Positions 1-7,612 of a DNA stretch of 23,051 nucleotides are shown here, in pieces; positions within the stretch are counted from its first letter, which is position 1; every line of letters starts with the position of its first letter. Position numbers and translations under genes: made by a program. Below the pieces are notes generated by a model, which saw only the letters and a program-made list of their open reading frames with translations, ran no database searches and was not told the origin of the DNA. Location: assembly GCA_046597185.1 (NCBI GenBank), contig JBKJLF010000708.1, forward strand, positions 1 to 23,051, written 5' to 3'. The stretch comes from CAMBDR01 sp046597185. Its GTDB lineage: Bacteria; Pseudomonadota; Gammaproteobacteria; Burkholderiales; Burkholderiaceae_D.

Positions 1-2
1 TG

Positions 3-3000
3 GGCCGAATGGATGATCAGGTTAAAATTCGCGGTTTCCGGATTGAATTGGGTGAAATCGAACATGCCATTAGCCGCCACGCTGAGGTAAAGGAGGCCGT
101 GGTGCTGGCAGTGGGTCAGGCCGGACAGCAATCGCTGTGTGGCTGCTTCGTGCTACATGAGGGCGCACAACTGGCGCTGCCCGAGCTACAAGCGCGCTTG
201 CGTGCGGCACTACCGGGCCACATGGTGCCCGGCCAACTGATCTGCCTGCCAACCATGCCACTCACCCCCAACGGCAAGGTGGACCGCAAACAACTGGTGG
301 CACTGGCCGATCAGCACGCCAACCAACAAAGCAACCGGCAAAGCAACCAGGAATTTATCGCCCCACGCACAGGCACCGAACAAAGTCTGGCCGCTATCTT
401 TGCCGACGTACTCGGCCGCCAGCAGGTTGGCCTGTATGACAACTTCTTCCACCTGGGCGGCCACTCGCTGTTGGCCACGCAAGCCATCGCCCGCATTAAT
501 CGCGCATTTCACTGCGACTTGCCCATCGCTGCGGTATTTGAGCGGCCCTGCGTAGCAACCCTGAGTGAACTGCTTGCTACCCTGGACAGTCAGGCCCGCC
601 TGACCGATCACCCGCCAATTGAAAAATGCTCATTGCCAGTCGCGCCACTGTCGTATGCCCAGCAACGACTATGGTTCCTGCAACAGATGGAGGCAGACAG
701 TACCGCCTACAGCATCTTCAGTGCACTGCAGGTCTCTGGCAGCATCAACTCCACGGCACTTGAAACGGCGTTTAATCGGCTGGTGCAACGCCATGAAGTA
801 CTGCGCACGTGCTTTCCCGGCACTGAAATGGGTGAGGTGCAAGTAATACCAACGCTGCCAACGCTGCCAACGCTGCCAACGCGACATCTCACCATGCCGC
901 ATTTGGATGTCTCGCTGTTGAACCCGGCTCAGCAAGAAACCGAACTGCATCGCATTGCCAGCGAACAAGCCGGCAAGCCATTTGATCTGGCCAGCGATGC
1001 ACTGCTGCGGGTGATGTTGATCAGCCGCAGCGCCAACGACCACGTGCTACTGGTCAACTTACATCACATCGTTGCTGACGGTTGGTCGATAGGCGTGATG
1101 TTAAGCGAAGTGCGCGAGCATTATGCCGATGCGCTGGCGGGCCGCAGCAGCAGCATGCCGCCGCTGAGGGTACAGTACGCTGATTACGCTGCCTGGCAAC
1201 AACAACGCTTGTCGGGTGAGCGTATGGTGCGCCTGCAGGAATATTGGAAGACCACGTTGGCAGGCGAATTGCCGATGCTGGAACTGCCGTCCGATTGCCA
1301 ACCCGGTGCCATGATCTCCAACCAGGGCGAGCAATTTTCCCTGATGCTTGATCTGGCCACGTTGAATCAACTGAAAACCCTGTGCCACGAACAAGGGGCC
1401 AGCTTATTCATGCTTCTACTCTCGGCGCTGAGCCTGCTATTGCAGCGCGTTACCGCCCAAACGGATCTCATCATCGGCACCCCGGTAGCAGGCCGAACCG
1501 AGCCGGAAACCGAAGCCATGATGGGCTGCTTTATCAATTCACTCGCACTCCGGGTGGACGCCAGCGGCAACCCTGATTTCCTCGAACTGCTACGACGCGT
1601 CAGAGGCACTTGTCTGGGCGCTTACGAGCATCAAGACATGCCGTTTGAGAAACTGATTGAGCTGCTGCAGCCGGAACGCCGCATAAAGCGCAATCCTGTC
1701 TTCGATATCATGCTCAATCTGGTGAATGTACCGGAAGCAGCGCCAGCGGCCACGGCACTGCAGCTACGCGAGCTGGAAATTGGGGCACCCCAGGCCAAGC
1801 TGGCACTGACCGTGTATGCCGTTGAGCAAAATGACGGTCTGGCCTTGCGTCTGGTGTGGCAAAAAATGCGCCACAGTCATGGCCAAATGAGCTTATTGGC
1901 GGATCAATTGCAGCAGTTGCTGACACAGATCGCGGCCAATCCGGGACGCAGCATCCAGGATTATTCGCTTATTACCCAGCGCAGCCGCGCCTTATTGCCA
2001 GACCCGACCCAGGCACTGCCGGATGCGCTTGAAACCACGGTGGGTGATTTGTTCCGCACCACCGCCAAACGCCATGCCCACTGCACGGCAATACGCCATC
2101 TGGGACGCGCATTTTCCTATGCTGAACTGGCGCAAACGTCTGCTGCCGTGGCAAAACACTTACTGGAGCAAGATCAATTACAGGCTGGCCAACACGTCGC
2201 CATTCACGGCCCACGCAGCTTCGGCCTGGTGGCTGCCATGCTGGGTGTACTGCAAGCTGGCGGTGTGCTCCTGTTACTCGATAAAAACCTCTCGCCCACC
2301 CGCCGCAAAGAGATCATTCTCGAATCCGGCGTCGAGCGCCTGATTGAAGTGGCTGAAAACGGCGCAATGGACGGCAGCGGCATCCATGACGATACCAACT
2401 GGTGTCATGTGCTCCAACGCGAGCCGCAGCAAATATCCACCACCACATTTACGCCACCAAGCATCGACCCCAACAGCCCGGCTTATCTCTTTTTCACCTC
2501 CGGCACCACGGGCCGTCCGAAAGGGATCATCGGCCAACACAAGGGGCTTGCCCACTTCCTCAGTTGGCAGCGCGAGCAGTTTGGCCTGGGCGTCGATGAC
2601 CGTGCGGCTCAACTCACGGCGCTGGGTTTTGACGTGGTATTGCGTGACATTTTAACTGCCCTCATCAGCGGTGCCACCCTATGCATCCCCGATGATGAAC
2701 AGGATTTATCCTCCGCCACCCTGTTCCCATGGTTGGCACGGGAGGGGGTGAGCTACCTGCACACCGTACCAACCATCGTTAAGTCCTGGTTCGCCGATCC
2801 GCTGGCGATACAACCCTTGCCCGCGCTCAAACATGCTTTTTTTGCCGGCGAACCGCTGCCGGCATCGCTGGTGCACAACTGGCGCAAAGAGGTCAACCCG
2901 GCCTGCCGTGTGGTCAACCTGTATGGCCCGACCGAAACCACACTGGCCAAAGCCTTCCACGAGATTGATGGGCAAGCCGAGCTACCTGTCACCATCCCGG

Positions 3001-3902
3001 TTGGCAAAGCCATTTCTGCAACCCAGTTGCTGGTACTCTCACCCACCCGGAGCCAGTGTGGTCTGGGCGAGCCGGGCGAAATCGTGATCCGCACCCGCTT
3101 CCCCAGCCTGGGCTATCTGCGCGGTGGGCACACCCAACCGCAGTTTATGCCCGATCCATTTGGTGCTGATGCAAAGGGCTTGCTCTACTTCACGGGCGAC
3201 CTTGGCTATTACCGCCATGATGGTTTATTGTGCGTGGCAGGGCGGCGCGATGATCAAGTCAAAATCCGTGGCATGCGGGTTGAGCTGGGCGAAATCCACG
3301 CCGCGCTGGTCTGCATGAGCGAGGTGGCCGAAGCGGCCGTAACGGTGTTTGTCACGGCGCAAGGTGACAAACGCATCGCCGCATACTACGTCTCGCGTGC
3401 CCCCAATTTGGCACTGGCACAGTTGCAGCAACACTGCCGCGCACGCTTGCCAGAATACATGGTTCCATTGGCCTGGATCGAGGTCGAAAGCCTGCCAACC
3501 ACGCCTAACGGCAAACTCGACCGCCGCCGCCTGCCCGATCCGCTCACCGCAGCACAAGCGCAGCGGCAAACCCAATTCCTTGCACCTGCGGCCGGGATGG
3601 AGCAGGAAGTTGCAGCAATTTGGTGCCAGGTGCTCAATCAAGCGCAGGTCGGGGTCAATGACAACTTCTTTGAATTGGGTGGCCACTCATTACTATTACT
3701 GCAGGCCCGTACCTTACTGCAACGCAAGTTAGGGCGCGATATCGCTATTGTGGCCCTATTCCAAAACCCGACCGTTGCCACTCTCGCACGCTACCTGCGC
3801 GAAGGCGCCATCGCCCCCTCCGCCATGCTGGAAGAGGTTGCCAATCGCGCAGGCCGCCGCAAGGACGCATTACGCCGTCGGCGTGAAACGGGGCAACGAT
3901 GA
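3..3902 (+). CDS. Non-ribosomal peptide synthetase, 3' part (A-end, PCP, C, A, PCP)
   Basis: This is the C-terminal part of a multimodular peptide synthetase; the frame is open to the window edge, so the gene starts upstream. Numbering from the first Met (base 9): the tail of an A domain with the A8 motif VKIRGFRIELGEIE and the A10 motif PNGKVD (86-92); PCP1 with LGGHSL, phosphopantetheine serine S153; a complete C domain (about 210-650) with HHIVADG at 352-358; a complete A domain (about 675-1175) with FTSGTTGRPKG at 829-839, YGPTE at 972-976 and catalytic K1169; PCP2 with LGGHSL, S1227. My reading of the A-domain specificity residues is D875 V876 R879 H918 F944 A946 L971 L979 A980 K1169, which I cannot assign to an amino acid. 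No epimerisation or thioesterase domain follows PCP2; the protein ends about 70 residues after S1227. The stop overlaps the next start as ATGA. Family identity is very secure; substrate and product are not known. Confidence 0.97.
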   Translation, partial: GRMDDQVKIRGFRIELGEIEHAISRHAEVKEAVVLAVGQAGQQSLCGCFVLHEGAQLALPELQARLRAALPGHMVPGQLICLPTMPLTPNGKVDRKQLVALADQHANQQSNRQSNQEFIAPRTGTEQSLAAIFADVLGRQQVGLYDNFFHLGGHSLLATQAIARINRAFHCDLPIAAVFERPCVATLSELLATLDSQARLTDHPPIEKCSLPVAPLSYAQQRLWFLQQMEADSTAYSIFSALQVSGSINSTALETAFNRLVQRHEVLRTCFPGTEMGEVQVIPTLPTLPTLPTRHLTMPHLDVSLLNPAQQETELHRIASEQAGKPFDLASDALLRVMLISRSANDHVLLVNLHHIVADGWSIGVMLSEVREHYADALAGRSSSMPPLRVQYADYAAWQQQRLSGERMVRLQEYWKTTLAGELPMLELPSDCQPGAMISNQGEQFSLMLDLATLNQLKTLCHEQGASLFMLLLSALSLLLQRVTAQTDLIIGTPVAGRTEPETEAMMGCFINSLALRVDASGNPDFLELLRRVRGTCLGAYEHQDMPFEKLIELLQPERRIKRNPVFDIMLNLVNVPEAAPAATALQLRELEIGAPQAKLALTVYAVEQNDGLALRLVWQKMRHSHGQMSLLADQLQQLLTQIAANPGRSIQDYSLITQRSRALLPDPTQALPDALETTVGDLFRTTAKRHAHCTAIRHLGRAFSYAELAQTSAAVAKHLLEQDQLQAGQHVAIHGPRSFGLVAAMLGVLQAGGVLLLLDKNLSPTRRKEIILESGVERLIEVAENGAMDGSGIHDDTNWCHVLQREPQQISTTTFTPPSIDPNSPAYLFFTSGTTGRPKGIIGQHKGLAHFLSWQREQFGLGVDDRAAQLTALGFDVVLRDILTALISGATLCIPDDEQDLSSATLFPWLAREGVSYLHTVPTIVKSWFADPLAIQPLPALKHAFFAGEPLPASLVHNWRKEVNPACRVVNLYGPTETTLAKAFHEIDGQAELPVTIPVGKAISATQLLVLSPTRSQCGLGEPGEIVIRTRFPSLGYLRGGHTQPQFMPDPFGADAKGLLYFTGDLGYYRHDGLLCVAGRRDDQVKIRGMRVELGEIHAALVCMSEVAEAAVTVFVTAQGDKRIAAYYVSRAPNLALAQLQQHCRARLPEYMVPLAWIEVESLPTTPNGKLDRRRLPDPLTAAQAQRQTQFLAPAAGMEQEVAAIWCQVLNQAQVGVNDNFFELGGHSLLLLQARTLLQRKLGRDIAIVALFQNPTVATLARYLREGAIAPSAMLEEVANRAGRRKDALRRRRETGQR
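849..881 (+). repeat. 9-bp tandem repeat inside the NRPS C domain
   Basis: The unit ccaacgctg occurs three times in perfect tandem, followed by a partial fourth copy. It encodes Pro-Thr-Leu repeated (residues 281-291) in the N-terminal half of the C domain, about 60 residues before HHIVADG. The unit is a multiple of three, so copy-number change would keep the frame. It probably lies in a surface loop. Confidence 0.9.
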
Positions 3903-4798
3903 AAGGAGAATTAAACTTGTCGCCAGGCCCGAATAAACACGTCTATATTCCCTTCCCGCGACCCCAAGCAGCGTTGCGCGTGATCTGCCTGCCGCATGCT
4001 GGCGGTAGTGCTGGCGCATATCGTCCAATCGCCAGTCACTTGCAAAGCGATATCGAACTGGTAGCGGTGCAACTGCCCGGGCATGGCGCGCGCTTTCGGG
4101 AGCCGCCATTTCAGGACATGCACAGTTTGATTGCGGACCTGACCCAACATCTGCGCCCATGGTTGGACAAACCGTGGATACTGATGGGGCACAGCTTTGG
4201 CTGCCGCGTTGCATTTGAGCTTGCCCATGCTCAGGCCCGTGCCGGACAAAGCCTGCCGCGTCACTTCATTGCCTCTGCCTGCCGTGCCTTCCATCTGGCC
4301 AGCAAGCGTATTTCCCAAGCCAGTTTGAGCGATGAAACACTGATGCAACGCACCCGTGTCTTGGGCGGCACACCAGAAGAAGTCATACAAAATAAGCAAT
4401 TGATGGCCTTGCTATTGCCCGCTTTACGTGCCGACATGGCCATTGCCGACGCACACCAGGTCGGCCCGCGTAAGCGCTTACCGATGCCAGCCACAGTCAT
4501 GATGGGAAGCCAAGACCTCAGCACACCCGAGCACAGTGGGCCAGCCTGGCAAGCCTGGCAAGCCTATTTCCGCGACCATGTTGCCATGGCCGAATTTGAC
4601 GCAGGCCACTTCTTCATTAACTCTCACCCGAAGCAAGTGGCTCGGTGCATCAACCGAATCGGCTGCGAAATTCTTCACGCCCTGCAAACAGAACCTGCAA
4701 GGTGGCCAATGCACAACAGGCCCAACTCGCAGCTATGTTACAATAATGCGTTCAACGCAATCCTACAATCGTCCAACCCTCCAACCATTCAGGCATAG
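3899..4798 (+). CDS. Type II thioesterase (external NRPS/PKS editing hydrolase)
   Basis: This is an alpha/beta-hydrolase of the GrsT/SrfAD/RifR type. Such enzymes free stalled or wrongly loaded acyl groups from carrier-protein arms in the cytoplasm. Visible landmarks are LPHAGGSAGAY near the N-terminus (31-41), the nucleophile motif GHSFG with S99, the acid D206 in GSQD, and the general base H237 in AGHFF. At 299 residues it is longer than the usual 230-260 because of a C-terminal tail after about residue 255 that looks unlike the family. The ATG at 3899 overlaps the NRPS stop, but a strong AAAGGAG lies inside the frame 8 bases before an in-frame TTG at 3917, so the true start may be residue 7. 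The upstream NRPS lacks its own TE, so this protein could also take part in release, although the family normally edits. Identity is secure; the exact role is inferred. Confidence 0.93.
   Translation: MKGELNLSPGPNKHVYIPFPRPQAALRVICLPHAGGSAGAYRPIASHLQSDIELVAVQLPGHGARFREPPFQDMHSLIADLTQHLRPWLDKPWILMGHSFGCRVAFELAHAQARAGQSLPRHFIASACRAFHLASKRISQASLSDETLMQRTRVLGGTPEEVIQNKQLMALLLPALRADMAIADAHQVGPRKRLPMPATVMMGSQDLSTPEHSGPAWQAWQAYFRDHVAMAEFDAGHFFINSHPKQVARCINRIGCEILHALQTEPARWPMHNRPNSQLCYNNAFNAILQSSNPPTIQA
3902..3908 (+). promoter_or_regulatory. Strong Shine-Dalgarno internal to the thioesterase frame
   Basis: The sequence AAAGGAG sits 8 bases before an in-frame TTG (3917-3919) and just after the overlapping ATG at 3899. 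Its strength and spacing favour the TTG as the main start of the thioesterase, giving a protein that begins MSPGPNKHVY. Coupled re-initiation at the ATGA overlap is the alternative. Confidence 0.6.
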
Positions 4799-4807
4799 GA
4801 AAAAATC

Positions 4808-5314
4808 ATGGAATTAAAGCTTCTCGACTCAATAGAACCCTACCATCAGGCATTGGCTGACCTGCTCATCGATTGTGTACACGATGGTGCCTCCATCGGC
4901 TTTGTACCACCTTTGAGCCAGGAAGATGCACGGGCCTATTGGAATGCGGTCATGGCCGATCTGCGCGGTGGTGGTCGGCTCTTGCTGGCGGCCTTTGTCA
5001 ATGGCGAGCTGGCTGGCAGCGTGCAATTATCGCTGTGCGGCAAGAAAAATGGCTTACACCGTGCCGAAGTTGAAAAGCTCATGACCCACACCAGTCAGCG
5101 CCGTATGGGCGTCGGGCAGGCGCTGCTGACGCGCATTGAGCAACTGGCGCAAGATCGTTTGCGTACCTTGCTGGTGCTCGATACGCGCTCCGACGATAAC
5201 GCCTCTCGGCTCTACCTCAAATGTCATTATATCGAGGCTGGCCGCATTCCGTCCTACGCCCTCAGCGCCAATGGAGAACTGGAAGGAACGACCTACTTCT
5301 ACAAGTTGATCTGA
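4808..5314 (+). CDS. GNAT acetyltransferase resembling tabtoxin-resistance protein; candidate self-resistance gene
   Basis: This 168-residue single-domain GNAT enzyme would transfer an acetyl group from acetyl-CoA to an amine. The acetyl-CoA loop motif R98-x-x-G101-x-G103 is present and is followed by the usual helix. The block QLSLCGKKNGLHRAEVEKLM (73-92) and the C-terminal TTYFYKL closely match my recollection of tabtoxin-resistance acetyltransferase (TTR) of Pseudomonas syringae, which acetylates the tabtoxin warhead. An AGGA overlaps the upstream stop and precedes the ATG by 7 bases, so the gene is probably co-transcribed with the synthetase and thioesterase. That position suggests either N-acetylation of the cluster's product or precursor for self-protection, or a tailoring step. 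The GNAT family call is secure; the TTR relationship is from memory and the substrate is unknown. Confidence 0.9.
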   Translation: MELKLLDSIEPYHQALADLLIDCVHDGASIGFVPPLSQEDARAYWNAVMADLRGGGRLLLAAFVNGELAGSVQLSLCGKKNGLHRAEVEKLMTHTSQRRMGVGQALLTRIEQLAQDRLRTLLVLDTRSDDNASRLYLKCHYIEAGRIPSYALSANGELEGTTYFYKLI

Positions 5315-5318
5315 TTTC

Positions 5319-6638
5319 ATGTTTTTACCGCCCTCTAAATCGACCGCCCTACTGATTGCAGCCAGTACTCTTTGTACCGCCACGATCACCCAGGCTGATA
5401 CGTCCGCGCCCACTGCTGCAAACGAAGCACCATTGCAGCAGAGCGTGAAGTTCAAATTCAAGACCTTTGCCGACAAACAAATCTTTGATGCCCCATCAGA
5501 ACGCTACGCGACAATACAAAGTCTGCAAGCCGATTACGAATCTGCCGTCAACATTGGCAAGGCCAGCATCGGCATCGATACCAGTCTGTTTGCCGCCTTG
5601 CGCCTGATGGGTAGCGACAATGCCGGCAATCTGGCCTATATCGATAAAAGTGGACATGGCAGAACTGATTCCAGTTGGGCATATCCAGGCCAATACCTGC
5701 TTAAGGGGCGCTATGGCGAGGCGGGCTTCAAACTGGGCTTGCAACGCTCTAGCGGTGCCTATTTCGAGGGCAAGGAAAATCGCGCGCTACCCGCCACCTT
5801 TCGCGGCATTACCCTCTCAGGCCCAGGCCCCGCCAAAACCAATCTTGAAGCGGGCAGCTTTGACGCCGTCATTGGTCGTGGCCATTCACACTTAGCGCCC
5901 TTAAGCACCGCATTTGGCGGCGTTTTGCTCAAGCGGGTTTCCTATGCGGGGGCAACATGGAATACCTCTGGCAAAGACGGGGTAAATGTCTTCGTTGAAC
6001 AGGCCGATGATGTCTGGAATAAATACTATGGCGAATGGCGTTTTTCCAGCCACGGCCCGTTTGGCACCAATCTGAACCTGTTCACCAACGCCTACCTCAC
6101 TAAAGATCAAGGCGCTGGCAAGCAAGGCAAGATAGACAATAAAGCGCTCAGTGTGGCATTGAGCCTTGCCAAGGATGATATTTCTTTCACGCTCGGCTAC
6201 CAACATATTTTCAGTGATCAGTTTTACGATTTCATCAGTGAAACTTCCGGCGCAACCCTGGCCAACCAATTACTCATGGACTATAACGCACCACGCGAGC
6301 GCTCCTTGCAAATGCTTGCCGAAATTGATGGCAAGCACCTGCACCTGCCCGGTCTGAAACTGGTCACCTGGACCGTGTGGAGCCAAGGTGCAGACGCCAG
6401 CAAAACAGCCCTGGGCTATGCAGCACCGGATCATCCATTGCACGACACCTATTGGAAAAACGGTCAGCCCATCCACGGCCGCCACCATGAATTGGGCATC
6501 AACACCATCTACAGCTTTAAAGACAGCAACAAGGTCAGCTACCGCCTCAAACTTTTTGCTGCCCACCACTGGGCCGATCCATTTTATGGCGATGGCAATG
6601 TAACCGAATATCGGGTGACGTTTGAGGTCGGATTTTAA
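5319..6638 (+). CDS. OprD-family outer-membrane porin
   Basis: This 439-residue protein has a Sec signal peptide with probable cleavage after ITQA (residue 26) and the alternating aromatic pattern of a beta-barrel, ending in a terminal phenylalanine. The order of landmarks fits the OprD/OccD-OccK substrate-specific porins: an SLQADYES-like early strand, a FTLGYQHIFSDQFYDF strand, MDYNAPRERS, and a C-terminal TEYRVTFEVGF. Its length is normal for the family (about 400-450). OprD porins take up amino acids, small peptides or carboxylates. Here the gene starts 5 bases after the acetyltransferase stop with no obvious ribosome-binding site, so it probably relies on translational coupling. In a biosynthetic locus it could return the product or a precursor across the outer membrane, or let it leave. 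The stop overlaps the convergent hydrolase stop. Confidence 0.88.
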   Translation: MFLPPSKSTALLIAASTLCTATITQADTSAPTAANEAPLQQSVKFKFKTFADKQIFDAPSERYATIQSLQADYESAVNIGKASIGIDTSLFAALRLMGSDNAGNLAYIDKSGHGRTDSSWAYPGQYLLKGRYGEAGFKLGLQRSSGAYFEGKENRALPATFRGITLSGPGPAKTNLEAGSFDAVIGRGHSHLAPLSTAFGGVLLKRVSYAGATWNTSGKDGVNVFVEQADDVWNKYYGEWRFSSHGPFGTNLNLFTNAYLTKDQGAGKQGKIDNKALSVALSLAKDDISFTLGYQHIFSDQFYDFISETSGATLANQLLMDYNAPRERSLQMLAEIDGKHLHLPGLKLVTWTVWSQGADASKTALGYAAPDHPLHDTYWKNGQPIHGRHHELGINTIYSFKDSNKVSYRLKLFAAHHWADPFYGDGNVTEYRVTFEVGF

Positions 6639-7567
6639 TGTGGCGCAAGCCTCTGGCTTAACATGCTGGTGGCAGCAAGCCCGCCGATCCGACGCATGTC
6701 GGTCAACCAGGCGGCACTGGCCGCTGCCGGACATTGGTTATGATTGCCGCCAGAGATCAGCAATTGCGTTTTTGGCTCAGCGGCCTTTTGATACAGGTGC
6801 TCGCCAAACCGTACCGGAATGACTTTGTCGCCACGGCAATGGATAAATAACTTGGGCATGTGCAACTGGCCCACTTTTTGATCCGAGGCAAAGCGTTGGG
6901 TCAGCACCAGGGACATGGGCATCCAGCTATACGAGGTCGATTGCGCGACATCGGCTACCGAGGTAAAACTACCCTCAACCACCAGCGCGTCCATGCCCTG
7001 GGCTTTTGCACCCAATTCCACGGCTATGGCACCACCGAGAGAATGACCGTATGCCAGATGCTTGCGGGCACGCGGTGCCAATTCTGCCAAGCGCTGCCAG
7101 GCGGCAGCGGCATCAGCATAGGCCGAACGCTCCTCCGGCAGCACATTGGCACTACGCCCAAAACCACGATAATCGATTGCCAAAACCGCAAACCCCGCCT
7201 GACGCAAATTCCCGATTGCTTTAACATTGGTCGATATGGTGTCCGCATTGCCATGCAAATACAGTAGCGCTGGTGCATCCTCAGTATCACCAGGCAACCA
7301 CCAACCATGCAATTTGCTGCCAGCCACGCCGCCTGCGTCAGGCGTCGCTATCCATTCATCGGAAAACTTCAGCGCTTGTGCCGCTGGTGTTTGTTGCGCA
7401 TCGAGTTTGGGCTGAAAAATCATACGGCGTTGCCAATGGTTAAATTCAACATAGCCCCAAGCCAACAAGCCTGCAAGCAGGCACAGCACGATTATACGGG
7501 TTCGGACTCGGGTTCGGACTCGGGTTCGGACTCGGGCTCGGATTTTGGTTAAAATCGACATCATCAT
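6635..7567 (-). CDS. Membrane-anchored alpha/beta hydrolase, Bem46/ABHD13-like
   Basis: This is a 310-residue serine hydrolase. An arginine-rich N-terminus (residues 10-24) precedes one transmembrane helix (about 25-41), so the catalytic domain should face the periplasm, tethered to the inner membrane. The domain shows YLHGNAD (103-109), DYRGFGRS (132-139), the nucleophile in GHSLGG (S176), the acid in GDKVIP (D247) and the base in GGNHNQ (H276), which is a complete triad in the order of the Bem46/YfhR-type family. The function of that family is poorly defined (esterase, peptidase or lipase-like). The gene lies 45 bases downstream of the LamG gene on the same strand, so the two are probably co-transcribed. 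Three consecutive ATG codons open the frame with only a weak purine-rich site before them. A role in trimming or deacylating the cluster's product is possible but not shown. Confidence 0.87.
   Translation of the reverse strand: MMMSILTKIRARVRTRVRTRVRTRIIVLCLLAGLLAWGYVEFNHWQRRMIFQPKLDAQQTPAAQALKFSDEWIATPDAGGVAGSKLHGWWLPGDTEDAPALLYLHGNADTISTNVKAIGNLRQAGFAVLAIDYRGFGRSANVLPEERSAYADAAAAWQRLAELAPRARKHLAYGHSLGGAIAVELGAKAQGMDALVVEGSFTSVADVAQSTSYSWMPMSLVLTQRFASDQKVGQLHMPKLFIHCRGDKVIPVRFGEHLYQKAAEPKTQLLISGGNHNQCPAAASAAWLTDMRRIGGLAATSMLSQRLAPH
7497..7544 (-). repeat. 12-bp tandem repeat coding an Arg-rich cytoplasmic tail
   Basis: Three perfect copies of the plus-strand unit cgggttcggact and a fourth degenerate copy lie next to one another. 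On the coding (minus) strand they give the tetrapeptide Arg-Thr-Arg-Val repeated just before the transmembrane helix of the hydrolase. The resulting cluster of eight arginines would act as a strong positive-inside topology signal. Confidence 0.92.
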
Positions 7568-7612
7568 TCTTTCTTTTGGTTCATCTCTGATCCGGTTGCA
7601 GCAATCAGTTAA

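Noticed and set aside
3870..4400. Minus-strand frames opposite the thioesterase
   Set aside because: They mirror a well-supported gene and show no domain, signal peptide or start site of their own.
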